This document shows, in pieces, positions 1 to 13,500 of a DNA stretch of 64,000 bases. The notes under the pieces are model-generated. The model was not told where the DNA came from. It made no database searches and saw only the letters and a program-made list of their open reading frames with translations. The number at the start of each line of letters is the position of its first letter. The stretch's first letter is position 1. This stretch comes from Certhia americana. Lineage: Eukaryota; Chordata; Aves; Passeriformes; Certhiidae. The stretch lies in NCBI GenBank assembly GCA_018697195.1, contig CM031857.1, positions 93,072,617-93,136,616 on the forward strand, in the 5' to 3' direction. The position numbers and the translations under genes were made by a program.

Positions 1-3000
1 ATTATGTATTTTCTAATTGCATTTCCTAAGAACATACAACACAGTTAGCAAACTATTAAGATACTTTAAGTATACTATTAAATGCTTTTAGTGTACTCAA
101 CATAAATGTTGTGCCATATTGGTCCATAAAAGGTAATTAACAGAACTTATATGACCAATCCATAATGCCAGTTCCTAATTGAGTGTCTTGGGCTTTGACT
201 AAATTAGAAGAAGAGAATTAGTGTTGGTGGGAAGAGTAGGTAAGTATAGCAGTGGGAGATACTAGATTATGATTAACTGCTTAGATTGAAACGGGAAGAA
301 GTTTCAGTATTGATGCTGTTGTACATCACAAATTTCTAGAACTATATTCATGAGACATATTTCATGTCACATAAAATAGATAAAAGTTAGGAGGATTCCC
401 TTTTATGAAGAAATTGCTAACATTCTAAACAATTTTCCCATAGACTTGGTAAATTAATTCATGCCTAAAGACATGAAAACTGACTCAGTGAAACAACACT
501 CTAGGGTTCCATAGTCATTGCCAGTCCCACAAAATAGAAAAAAAAAAAGTCCTCTTCCAGCTGCCAATTTTGTTGATTTAATCTTACCCTTATCTGAGAT
601 GACAAACTACACACCACCTAAAGCACTTATATTTCTCTCAGTTTTCTTCCATTGTGTTTGTAAAATAAACCTGGCCCTAACTCTGCACTGGCTGGCACAC
701 AAGCACAGTGGAAAGTTATTCTGGGGAGACAAATCCAAGTAAATATTGCATGCTTTAGACAGGAAATGTGCACTCACTTAGACAATGGGTCAAGTATTAT
801 AAAAGATACTCCTTATTGTCACTTCTATTTATCACAATATGTTTTATCTTGCTTTATACGATGTCTTTTTGGGGTAGACAGTATGCAAACCTACACATCT
901 GTGTTAGCCAAAGGAAAGAAGACCTGTATATAATATCTGAATAGCTAAATTTTTTTTATTGTTAAAATTAAAAAAAAAGAGTGCACCATTCCTACACTAC
1001 ATTTTATTTCATTATAAGAGATTAAACCAAAATGGAGTTGGATTAGCTTTTCTTCTAAATTTAAGTTCTTAAAGGAAGAAAACTTAACATAAGTCATAAT
1101 GGATATGGCCAAATATTCATCTAGTCCTGAATATTTAGGGAAAACTATTGAGCAGTATTTCCACTCTCCACTCTGCCAGCCGCCAGTTCCCTTCTCAGCC
1201 TTCAGGGCTCTGCCCATGAAAGTGCTCTTGTCCTGCAGGTTGGATCTCACTTTTATGTTCAGTATCTCTTGACTCACATTTCCTCTTCAAATCTCTGCTT
1301 CCAGATCTCATTTCCATTCCAACATTTCCAGCATCATTTAAGACGCTCTGTCAAGAAGTTTGACTAATTACTAAGTAAGAGGAAAAAAAAAAAACCCAAC
1401 CTAATTTAATTTGTTTTGAACCTGCTTTCTGATTGTTTAAGTTAGCATAGCTGGTTTTAATGCAATAAGAACTACCAGATACAAGAGGTGAAAGACTCAG
1501 AGTACAAGACTTGCCAGATATGCACAGACCTGACTTTGGGAACTGCACATTCCTCTAATCTTTTTACATATTCTTGCCTCTTTGTTTCATTAATTATCTT
1601 CATGCCAGGAAATCAGAAAACTGTATATTTTCTTCTGAATTAAAGTATTCTCTCTCATAACATCTGCCTTGCTTAAGGAATTTTCTCCAAGTTTATTGAA
1701 TATCCCAATATACTTTATCAACAGAATCACCTTTACACATGGTTTTCATCAATTCCTTAAAATACTCTTTTTTTTTTTTCTTGGTAAGTAATTTCCATAT
1801 CTTATGATAGACCAAATAAGTTCATAGTCAATGGCAGATTTGGCAGGAACCCTAAAACAAGCAAGGAAAATACCACCTGGAATATTAGGAACAGTTTGGC
1901 TATATTCCCAGTTAAAAATTAAAATTTTACTATTTTAATAGCAAAATGTAACTCAGAAACTCAGTTTTGCCTGTGTAATAAATTTTAGTTAATAAGAAAA
2001 TAATTAGTTCATGTAGCAAGAGAGAAATTTTTGAAAATATGTCCAAGGACAATTTAGTGCACAGAGAGACACTTGTAGTTGCTAATTTTCTGCCAGTACT
2101 TGAATGTGAATGATATGTTTGCATGTACCATTTTTTAAGGATCACTGGTTTTATCAACCTCCCAAAACAAGTCTTGTTAAGCAATGAATGGGCTTAGTAG
2201 TTTTATAGTTAAATCTTATTCTAACACTGTGATAGAATAGCATTTTGAAAGAAGGAAGTATTTAGAAATAAAATAGATGGTGGAGGAAAGTGTTTTATCA
2301 TTTTCTCCGGTAAGTCAAAATCCCAAATTAAGACTTAAAGAAAGAAAGAGAGAGAGAAAAGAAGAAAAAGCAAGACTATCTTGCTTGTGTGAAAACCAGA
2401 ATCTATGTCAAGTAGCCTTTATAGGCCTTAGTACAGTTTAGATTAGATTGATTTGATTGTTCTGTCTGGGGTTTCAGCCTGGGGAAAAAATAGTGAAAAT
2501 GAAAGCATCCTTATTGATTAATCCACCTCCTTTTGTCTTTTGATTTAGAGGTTCAGTTTCAGAGTCTGCCTGGGAAATACAAGGCATTTCAGAGAAGATT
2601 GCCTTGATGAAGGTGAGCTGACAACTGAGAGGTATTTTTGATATGCAGGTAGCTGAGAAATGAAAGACATTGATCGGCACTTAAAGGAACATTAAGTGCC
2701 CTGGCTTATAGAGCAAAGAAGTTGATCTTTAGGTGTTGTTGGTTTATTACAGTATGAAAAGTCAAAACAGCAGGAAGGCAAACAGCCACAAGGGGCTTAT
2801 CTAATTTGTAAATTCAGGTTTAATTTAAACAGCAGAAAGCTTAAATTATGATAATGTATTATTCAGTTCACATGAACAATGGGGCAAATAGCTCATTATC
2901 TCAAATTCTGGTATATATACTATTAGGTAAAGCTGTGTCTCTTGGCAGTGTGTTAAGACAATATATTTCTGATTGACTTATTGATATGTTAATTCTTTCA

Positions 3001-6000
3001 TAAAAGTTTTAAAAATAAAAACTTTGAGTCCTTAGGAAAGTTCAATGATAGAAATGTTATTCTTCAAAAATCATGGCTATTGATATGCCTGCCAGTTCAA
3101 AGATATAATTCATGTGAAGCCTTTCCTTAAGTGACAGCCCACAATGTGAATATTAATGCTATCAATAAATTAAACTAGAAAATCAGTATTACAGGTACTT
3201 AGGATAGTTTCAGTTAATGGTCATATGCACCCATAAAATGCTTTGCTAGCTCAAGGCAAGCTTGCAAGATGCAGCGTGTCTCTTCCCCCACAGACACAGA
3301 CAATGTCTGTGAGAAGCATCTCAGGATACCCACAGTCATATCAGACATCAGAAAGAAAGCAAATTTCTGCCCCAGATGAGCAGAAATTTTCTGAAAGAAA
3401 TCAGATTGCCAGTATTCAGAGAGATGTGTTAAACAACCTTCAGATAAAGCCTTTCACAAGGGTTTTTTTTTTTCAGGCATAAGACCCCTAAATCATTCTC
3501 TTCTACCTTCTGCCTGAGCAAAACAGATAAGCTTTTTGTCTTACAGCACTCAGATACCAAGACATTAAACAACTCATAGAAAAGGCTCCTAATGTGTCAA
3601 GACGTTGTAGGATACTGTTCAGCTGTAAAATTAAAACTGGGAGATAAAAAAAAATACTTGATATGATAAAGTACTGATGCTCACAGTGGCCTTTCCTAAG
3701 CATATGTTCATGTGTGTTCACAAGCAATATATCATATTGCCCATGCAGAAAAAGACAGATTTAATCTTGTTCAGGAATAATAGCAAAATTTAAAAGGAAT
3801 GAGGTAAAATTCATTTTCTCTCTTCTACTGGATCATTCTGTCACATTTGTGTAAAACAATATTCATTCTCAGATGCCACTAAAAAAATCTGACCCCTTTG
3901 CTGATTTTTTCCATGTGCAGAAGTTAACTTGTGCATATTGTTCCTCTTTCTTCCCTCCAAAAAAGACAAGAAAATAAGAAAAAATCCAAGGTTCTCTCAG
4001 AATGGTATTGTACAATCAGACTTCCCTGAAATATTGATTCAGCCAGAACATTAAGTATGGATTCCAAAGTATTTGGATTTTTTTCCCCCTTACATGTTGC
4101 TTTGAGCCTCCTGTGCATTCTTTGTCTCAATTCAACATCGTGCTTTCTTTGTTTTATTTCTGACCCATTCTCTCTTCTATTTTTCTCTCAGTACTGCATT
4201 TTGTGGCTATTTTAGGGCTCATTGTGCTTGGATCAATAATACAGCATATTTAGTCTTAGGAAAAGTTGCTGAGTATGAAACTTAAGGGAATGGGAAATCC
4301 CTCCCAATTCATGACACATTGAACTAAAAAGACTTGAGAGTGGAAGAAAAGATAATTTTTCTACCTGTATCCTGACATAATTTCAGTAAATATGCACATA
4401 TTAGAGGTCTTTAAAACTACATGGACACATCTGTATCAGACGTAATTACCTCCGAATATAAAGATAGATATATCACTTTTGTTCACCAAAAGTTACCTGC
4501 CAATCTCAGTTAAATATACAAAAGTAGGTCTTTTCAGTGTGGAAGTACTTTTAATAGCTGCATTTTCCAGTTTAACTGCACTTCTGACCTGCAAAAATAG
4601 TTACTGCAAGTGTCTGAGTAAAGAAATGAACCTAATTAATTCTGGATTCTGTTCTTTGCCCTACATCCATACACTAGTGATGAAAAGAAGCCTAAATTAC
4701 AAGGGTCATAAGTGGTTCATACCAGGGCCAACACAGAATATTAGTGCTTTTTTTTTTTTTTTTTATGACTTAAAGTAGCTCTTTTCCACTGGCTGTGAAG
4801 TGCATAGCAATTACAGCTGTTAACTACAGAAGTCAGGATGTCTGCCTTCACATTCTAACACAGAGCCTGCTGCATTCAGTGTGACTTCCTCCTCAACTGC
4901 CAGCCTAGACACATCACCTGAGCATAGAAGAGTAACACTGGAAATGAAGACTTTAATGTTTTATTACCTGTCATAATTTACTGGCAATTCTTTCTCTACC
5001 CTTTGGGTCTGATTCATCTTTCAGTTATACTCATGTAAATACAGAGAAGCTTTACCAAGTTAAACAAGTAAAAATCAGTGAAAAATTTTGGTGAGAATAA
5101 AATTAAGGCCTCTTGTTTTAAATTTGGAGATCTCTGAAGGCAACAATGAAGGGTAATATTACTTTGCATTTACTTACATTAGACCCATTTAGCTGACTAT
5201 AGAAATGGGTCTCAAAACCTGTCAAACTATATTGATACTTTATATATGAAATTCCTATTTTTGAGTGCCAATAAATCCTTATATACTTAAAAGCCTCATC
5301 CTTTAACAATTTCTGTAAAACATATATCACCAATGAGTTCTGTGAAAAGCTACTAAATGTAGTAACAGCACAATCTAAAGAACAGCATCAGCAGTTTTAA
5401 AATCTGAGATTTTCATATTGTTCTCAATATATGAAGACATACTAGACTCAGAATAAACTTAATTTATGTCATTTAGTACAGTCACATTATCATTAAAGTT
5501 TTATATAAATGCATATCATGAAACACTGGCAATTTCGATCTATGATAGCTATATAACAGTCCCACAAGATACCAAGAATGCAAGGGTCTTTAAGGATTTA
5601 GCTCAAATACTATTAAAGCAAGGAGAGTTAAGCAGTTGCAAGAGGACTTTTCTGTTTTGGCAGGGCTAAGCATTTTACTGTTGTAAGGATGCAAGGAACA
5701 ACCTAACTGGAATAGTTCCTTGGCCAATGTAAATCAAAGGATCTCCACTGACTTCAAAAGAATGTGTGGATTTACATTACTTGGAGAGCTGTCTATTTGT
5801 TCATGCTTTTAGATTAAATGTCATTACTATTATTAGGAAAAGGTCAAACTAAGTGTCTATGTTATAAACCAAAAATCTAAACAACAATGCTAGGCTAAAA
5901 CACATGGTAATGAAAAGTGTCCTCTTTACCAGTCACAGTTTAACTTTCAGAACTAGGCACCTGAAATACTGGTCTTAACAATTTTTTTTTTTGTTAAGGA

Positions 6001-6609
6001 AAAAATCTTTTGAAAAAGATTTTTTTCAGGGAATGAGACAAAAAAAAATCTTTAATTTTGAAGAAGTTTTCTTATTATTCTGGTTTTGATTTTAATGTAA
6101 ATGCCTTGCTGCTGCTTCCAAGTCAAGTTTTGGGGTGTGGAACCTTTTTTGAGCTCTTATGATAAATTTGTATCAACAGAACGACATTAAAAAATACTTA
6201 TGTAACAAGTATAAAAAAATTTTATAAATTAAATTAGACATCTGAAGTTCATGGTCAGTTCTTTATTCCATCACTTGAAGTCCTAGTAAGTTTCACAAAA
6301 TATTGGTTGTAATGTTATCTAACCATTGTGTGCCCGCATTCCTACTAAGTCCCAATAGTGGAGGTATTCAAACCAGTTAACTTTGGCAAATAATTTGATT
6401 CTAAGTAGAGAAGAACCTAAAGTGAGTTATTCAGAGTAACTGGGTTAGGAACTTAAGCAGTACTCAAACAGACCTTTCCATAATGACCACATTTGTATCA
6501 TTAGGCAGGAGCAAATTTGCTTGTGTCAAAACAACTCAAGATTTCCATCAGCTTCATTTCCAAATGGGAAGCCACAAAATAGATCTGTCCCTATTTATAC
6601 CACTGTCAG

Positions 6610-6640
<31 letters not shown>

Positions 6641-7330
6641 TCCAAAAAACCCCTAAACTGTCCCTTTAAATACATACCTAGCTTGTTTTGAGTTGTACGT
6701 GGTTGTGGGTACAATGTGAACATGAAGTGTTGGAAAGGGTAAGAAGCCTATTTAAAAGACCTGATTACAATATTCCTGTGAACACTCAAGGCAGGGGAAT
6801 AAAAAATATTCATCTAATTTTACAGTCATGCTGAAAGACATTTAGCAAGTTCTGGGGGTTTTGTAGGAAAAAATAAAATCCAACTATTATGACTACTAAC
6901 AGAAAAATTGAGAATTGTATTTTTGAATTTTTTACCAGATTCATTCTGGTAAGCAGGTATCTACATATATAGCAGAGGTGCCACAGGGAACTTCCACTGT
7001 TCTGGAACCACATCTGTATGCATAGTGAAGCCAACTAAAATGGCATTAAACATTTATGCTGAGAGATCTGAATCACCCCCTTCTACATTAAATGCTTACA
7101 AGGAAGACAAAATTTAGGACCCAGAACTAGGGACCTGTATCCTGCATGCTGTGATATAAGATACACATTTTATACACTAGATATGGCACTGAGATTCTTA
7201 GTTGTCCTCTGAAAATTCATCACTTGACAGTGAAATACTATTTATTGCCAGGAGTTGGAGAAGCCATGTCAAATTTTGTTTTGTTAACTTTTTTCATTAA
7301 CTGCATGTAAATTATATTCAATCTACTCAC
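1..7330 (-). other. MYO16: MYO16 intron after exon I (partial)
   Basis: AT-rich non-coding DNA downstream of exon I. It holds a purine-rich stretch near 2338-2365, T or A runs (for example 4749-4764) and an A-tract at 6615-6640. No exon encoding the expected continuation after HYAGR was seen, and the short open frames here have no recognisable protein features. Confidence 0.75.
6615..6640. repeat. A26 homopolymer
   Basis: Uninterrupted A run followed by tcca. No recognisable retroposon body precedes it. Confidence 0.93.
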
Positions 7331-7531
7331 CCTCCCAGCATAATGCATAACAGTGAAAGTGGAGCCCAGATCCTTTGGGGCAAGGTTACCATTTCCATCT
7401 TTTGTGGAGGAATAGACTGTATTTGTATCTGATGTATCCAGGTAAGACTGAATGCGTTTAGAAAGACTCTGTTCTACTGACCAAATAGATTGGCTTTCTT
7501 CATCCAGCATTGACAAAAAGCCTGATGGTTT
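7331..7531 (-). CDS. MYO16: MYO16 exon I (lower 50K subdomain)
   Basis: 201-base exon, 67 codons, phase 0 at both ends. It begins [20 protein letters not shown] and ends [22 protein letters not shown] corresponds to the myosin GILALLDEEC motif, and [10 protein letters not shown] to FxIxHYAGxV, with the Val supplied by the next exon outside the window. The stretch between them ([19 protein letters not shown]) contains a longer loop than in conventional myosins, which fits class XVI. The acceptor is ttttttatttcag and the donor is GGGAGG|GTGAGT. This is the most 3' exon visible. I found no later motor exon between here and position 1. Confidence 0.94.
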
Positions 7532-10500
7532 CTGAAATAAAAAATAGATTTTTCTCATTTTATACAGGAGCAATAGAATTTTAGTTGTTTCTTGTAGAGT
7601 AATGCAGATTGTAAGTTAGGAAACAGAAACACATATCACCTCAAAACCCAGGAAAAAAAAAAAAGGTTAAAATATTTTGGGAAGTGTTCAAGTCTGGTCC
7701 TTCTGTAAGAAACGTATGGAACAGTATTTCAGTTGCCAAAAATGGTCACTATTGAGGATCTGTTAGAAATTGATTGTGTTGCTTGCTGCTTAAAAGTTGT
7801 CCAGAAATCAGCTTCGAGCACTATAGAAACTCACAACAGAGCCTCATCAGCCCTACAGCAGCACAGTCGCCGTGCCACAATGCACAGATGCTACACGTGA
7901 ACCAGTACAGACACAGAGATCCTGCTGCATTCTCCCTCAGCCCTGCTCTGTTAGTAATCTCTGTGAGCTTGGGCCTCTTTCACCCATAGCCCTGTCTGAA
8001 GATTCATAAATTGGAAAAATGCAAGCAAAATTTTGAATTAGCCTAACATGCACAGACTGTGTATAAATATACATGGTGTAAAATGGATCTGAAACTACCT
8101 GAAAGAAAAAATCCAAGACTGCGGTATGGTTACCAGGAGAATACACTGTTTCCATGGCAACTCCCTCTTGTACACATTCTGCTTGCTCTTGTAGGAAAAG
8201 CACTTCATTGATGTACTGGTGTATCTTCTCATTGGTCATGTTGACACACAGCTATGGTACAATGAAGAAAAAATGAGTATTAGATGTTTACTGGATAATT
8301 CATCGATGTAGGTTTTACTGCATGTCTAATATTGAATTTGAAGAAATATAAATCCACAATATAGTATCTCCTGGTAGACTACCATTTGGGAAGACCCTAG
8401 GGAAATTTAGATTTTAATAGCTATTAGCATAAAATTGGGAATATACAGTTTTCTGCCTGCACAGTTTATTGTGAATTCCATGTGAGAGTTATCAAATATC
8501 AGCATTATCAAGTACAGTGGATATTTATACTAATTCCATTGAATGAATAAGGGTAACACTACATAGAAATTGGTATATTTAGTGTTCTTCTGCATTTTAT
8601 ATTCAGGAAGATTATACAAATACAATGTGCTTTTAGAAAGAAAAACAGCCCCACATATTTGTTTAAGATCCTGAATCTGTAGTTAGTTCAGTGCTAACAA
8701 AGACAAAACTCTGTTTCCACATGTAATGTCACTGAAGTCTAAAGCAGTCTCTGAAGAGCTCATTGTGTTCTGCCAAAACATATAAAACACCTAGGGACAT
8801 TTTACTAGATGCTGCTCTCCGTTTTATACATATTCTAAGGGAAGGTTGAGAAGAAAATGGTGTTCCACAGAAAAGTTCAATGTTTGGAAAGATAAATAGT
8901 GCAGAAGCTTCTAAAATATTTTCTTTGATTGCCTTATAGGATATAACAGATGAACAGAGTCACAGAAAATCTGATTTTAAAGTAAAAACAGGTGAGAATT
9001 GTATCAGTTTATTTGTGTGCTTTTGTATTTTATTCAAAGGTCACCTGCTAAAATAAGGAAATATTTAAAAATCTTGTGGAATAAATGTTTTAACTCTTTT
9101 TTTGACATTAAAGTTGAAATTTTAGTTGAAAAGTTGAAAACCTCCTCCAATGCTACATTAACTATGGCTAAGAAATTAAGAAAACAGAAACTCCTAAAAG
9201 GGTGTAAGAACACTTCACATGAGGAATGATACAAGGAATGCCTGCATGCATTTTCTTTTCAGTCTAAACTAGTCACGTATTTGTGTTGGCCAGCCATTAT
9301 TTTTATCTTCCATGAATAAAGTGTGCAAAAGCAATTCTACCAGCAAGTCATATTAAAAGGTATGAAATATTTAGATCAGTCTTAAAAATACATGGCTTAA
9401 CATCCAGATGAGGCAAGAGAACCCAAGTAATGTGTAAAAGTTGCCTGAATTTTCCATTAACACCTCCTGTTAGTATAGCCAACTTGTACTTGTTATACAA
9501 TAAAATAGACTAGTGTGAAAAACAGCAAGAAGATATGAGACAAAGCTCATTTTATAACCAAATGTCTATTAACTGTCTTTACTAATGCATGACAGTGCAG
9601 ACAAAAGACAGCCTCGAATAAAACAAATATTTCTTTAAAGTGGGATTTATAAACATTCAGATTGTTATTTTATTAACAATAGAAGTATAAAGCTGACTTC
9701 CAGTATCTACTTATTTTATGGGAAAGACAGCTTTTTTAGCTTTGTGGCAGGCAAAATATGCTTTACTGATCACTTCTGGAAATATAATTACAAAATCTTT
9801 CCAGAAGCTTGTTAACATTATTTTGTAATGCAGACAAACTTACACTTTGCAGAATATGGTAAAGCCTTAAAATGATGCATGCTGTGTATACCTTTATTTG
9901 CAGATGACTTATTTAGAGAACTTATTATAAATTACTTATTTAGGTCATTCAACTATACAAAGGTGTATTTTACAGTAAGAAAAGCTTTCAAAATCCCTAG
10001 AAACTCAAATTAACGTTTTTAATATCTTAAAATGGATTTTTAAAAAAAACATATTTGAGAGCATGACTGTGTAGCAAAATGATTGAACTACACAAATTGA
10101 GAGAAAGGAAAGATTGTCTTAGACACCTCTTACAAAGATCTGATAAGCAGCATTGGTTTCAAGTAACAAAATAAAAGGAATAGTATTTTGTTAAAGCATT
10201 CATACGCAGAATGCTTAGATGGCAAAGGAAAAAACCAAATTTTTAAATTCTACTGACCAGTGTATTATGGCATACACTGGGGAGCTTCTTAGCAACATGA
10301 GCTGCACTGTCACCCAGACTGGCAGACTTGCCACAGTGCCACTAAGGGACTGCAGACCAGAGCAGAAAGCAGCTCAAGCACTGGTACAAACTGTGAACTG
10401 CCCCAACTCTCTCGAGCAGTGGCTGAGAGAAAAGCTCTGCAGAACCAGATCCAGGAGACCAGCCAGGGACTGCTGGAAAGCAACACATTCTGATCACATC

Positions 10501-13500
10501 TTTCACCATTTCAGTGTTTTATACAAACTGCTTGGGAAAAGGTAATAAAATGAATGTTTCAAATCAAAAGCTTGACACAGGTTGACATAATAATTAAACA
10601 AGCTGAAATATAGAAATGGGATGAATATGAACTAAACTAGCTTTGCAAACCCAAATTCTTTTGCTTCATGTCTTCTAAGTATTATATAAAACAATGATGA
10701 AAAGTTCATAGGACAGCATTTTTTAAAAATGCATTTAACTTTACTCATGTAAATTAAATGGAAGTGCAACACTAATTATAAAAAAACTAAATTTAAAAAA
10801 AAAAAAAAGTCTCAAAGAAGTTTTTACCTAAAACAAACATTTGGGGAATACCTCTCAGGACTATATTTGCTTTATGTAGCAGTATTACTGAACATTACCT
10901 ATGCTACTTTTTGTCATTAAACACTGATAAACTATTCTTGATATGCATCTCATAGGGTCCATACTATATTTTCTAAGTATTGCTCTTTCTACCAATCTTT
11001 TTTACCTTAACTCACTATTGTGTCTCAGTGAAAACAATTAAGTCATATATCTGTTCAACAATTCCCTAAGAAGTCCTTTTAGGATATTATTGGATGAAAA
11101 AAAATATTCTTGTTCAAGTATTTAAAAAAAGAAACAAAAACCAACTCAAATCCAAACACAACTTTCAGCACCATCCAAATTGTAGATTTTGGAAAATAAT
11201 ATAGTGGCATTTGGTAAAAGCAGTAAGTATTCATCATATTAGACAGCATTCACTTGATTTCTTTTCTTTTACCATATTTGATTAGTTAGTACCACTAAGC
11301 ACACTACAAATTAAAATTTAGGTAGAATACCAAAAGTTGTACTGTGCTCTGAAGACAGAAAAGCACCCAAGACTAATGAAATTTTCCTGCTCTTCACTCT
11401 ATTCAATGTTCAGGCTTTTATGACAATTTGAAAAAGGCATTACCAAAGAAGGAAATTTGTGGAAAGCAAACTTGGTGACCGTCAATCAGTGAGGAAAAGA
11501 TGGACACAAAGACCCTTTGGAAAGCTCATTTACATCCTTTGGTCATGCAGAAGGATTAACTCTCCCAAGGAATGTGTATTCAGAGCATGGAGCAAAGCTT
11601 ACAGCTGTCATTCCAACACATCTATCAGGCCCTAATTTATGGGTCAAGATGATGAAGTTACAATGTCAAATTTAACCTGCAAGGAAGTGCCCTAGCATTT
11701 CTCAAAAATGTAATTTCTAAGATAATGAAACACAGAATAATGTTTTTTCTTAGGTTGGACTCAGAAAATATTTTTAAACCTAAGCTTGACACTAACTTAT
11801 TTTTCAGAAGTGTCTTGAAAGCTGTTCCCCTTTGTATCTTCTACCCAAACATTTCAACATCATTTTCTTTATGTATAGTACCCATCAGAATATTTCTAAG
11901 GAATTGATAACAGAACCACAACCATTATATTTCCTCCTTTGTCTTTTAGGGCTGATAGGATGAACACAGATTTCTTGTTGTCCATGCAGCTCCCACACAA
12001 ATTCAGACATAGTCCTTCCACTTCTGTCAGAAAATCTTTAATTTACTGAGACTCTGTTATCTCTGGGATCAGTTGCCATTAGCTTATCTGTGTTCCTCAA
12101 ATAATGTAAAAGAGAGCCTGGTGCTGTATTAAAACTTTGCTATAGGTAGTAGTTACCTGAGAAGTCTTCCACAAAGGAGGGTCTGAAATGCCCCTCAAAG
12201 AGACAATTTCAGTACAAAGTGGAATAGCCCCCTACTGGGTTTTGTACATATGAAAGTATTCAACAAACTAACAAAAAACCCATGGTAACAACAATCTTCC
12301 CCTGAAAGAGTTTAGAATTGTTTTGAAACAGAAATAGTTCTAAATTATTTTTTCACTTATAATGCTGGCCAGAAACTAAATACTATGAGATAAAAAACGG
12401 TACTACTGTGGAAAAGTAAGATATCAATTAAATGTAATTGTGCAGTATTTCACCAATCACAGACTGAAATGAGCTGAGAATCTCAATTTGAGATAATTTC
12501 TTTTTTGGGGGGTACAAAATGTCTACTGTAGAAGAATAAAAAAGATATTTTTATGTCAGGTACAAGACAAGCCAGTTTTAAAATCAAGTACACTGGACAG
12601 AAAAAACTGCCTTGCAAAAACGGAAAGAAATGTGTGCACTGGGAAGAAGCCCGGAGAGACTAAGAGGGAGGAGGGAGGAGTACACCCTGATAAAGGCCAT
12701 GAAGAGTGCAAGATCATCAGGCACTGGACTGAGGAAGAAAGTAGAACACAGGATCACCAGACCCCTGAGGGAAGGAACAGGCTTTTACAGCTCTGCTCAG
12801 CTTTTTCTGGGGCCACCACCCACTCCTTGCTGATGGACCAGGTGATACCATGGCAGTGCCAGCTTCCAGCTGCTTCTCCAGCTGCCTGGACAGGGTCCCA
12901 GCCCCATCTGGCTGCTTGCCATGTCAGAGCTGCTGATGGGCACTGTCACCAGCCCTGGCTCTGCCAACATGCTCCAGGGATGCTGCACATTAGGGAGGGC
13001 ATGGCTATCCCCTGGGTCCTCCTGCTGCCTGGCTCCCTGGTGCCAGGGATCCCCTGGTTATTGCTGCTCCACAAGAAGGTTGTTAAAACCTTCCTGTGCA
13101 TGGAGGCTTGGAAAACTGACTTAAAAATACCATGTCATATTTCCTTGTTAAAGACTGAATTAACATGGTGAGCATTTTCCATTATCCTATGGGAATAATG
13201 AATACTACAGCACTGCATAGGCAAAACAAAACAAAGTTGATTTCTTCTGCATAAAAAAAAAAATAAATCTTGCAATGCTCTTTCAGACTGTCCAAATGTA
13301 AACACCTGTGTGTGACCTCCCATCTACTGAGACTGCAATGACTGTAGAAAAGTTACATCGTGTAACTTTTGTCTGTTCGTATCCATCCATCTTCAAAGGC
13401 ACCATGACCTTACATTTGGACAGCTAGAAGCAGTGTAATGGTTGAGATAATGCAATTCAATGTAAAATAATCTGTTATGGCTGTTTTGGCTAGGAAATAT

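Noticed and set aside
945..1277. 110-codon minus-strand frame in the downstream intron
   Set aside because: It shows no myosin motif, no domain and no splice signals that would join phase 0 to exon I. It looks like a chance frame in AT-rich DNA.
10219..10545. 108-codon plus-strand frame
   Set aside because: No recognisable domain, no promoter or splice context and no sign of a conserved family. Treated as chance within the intron.
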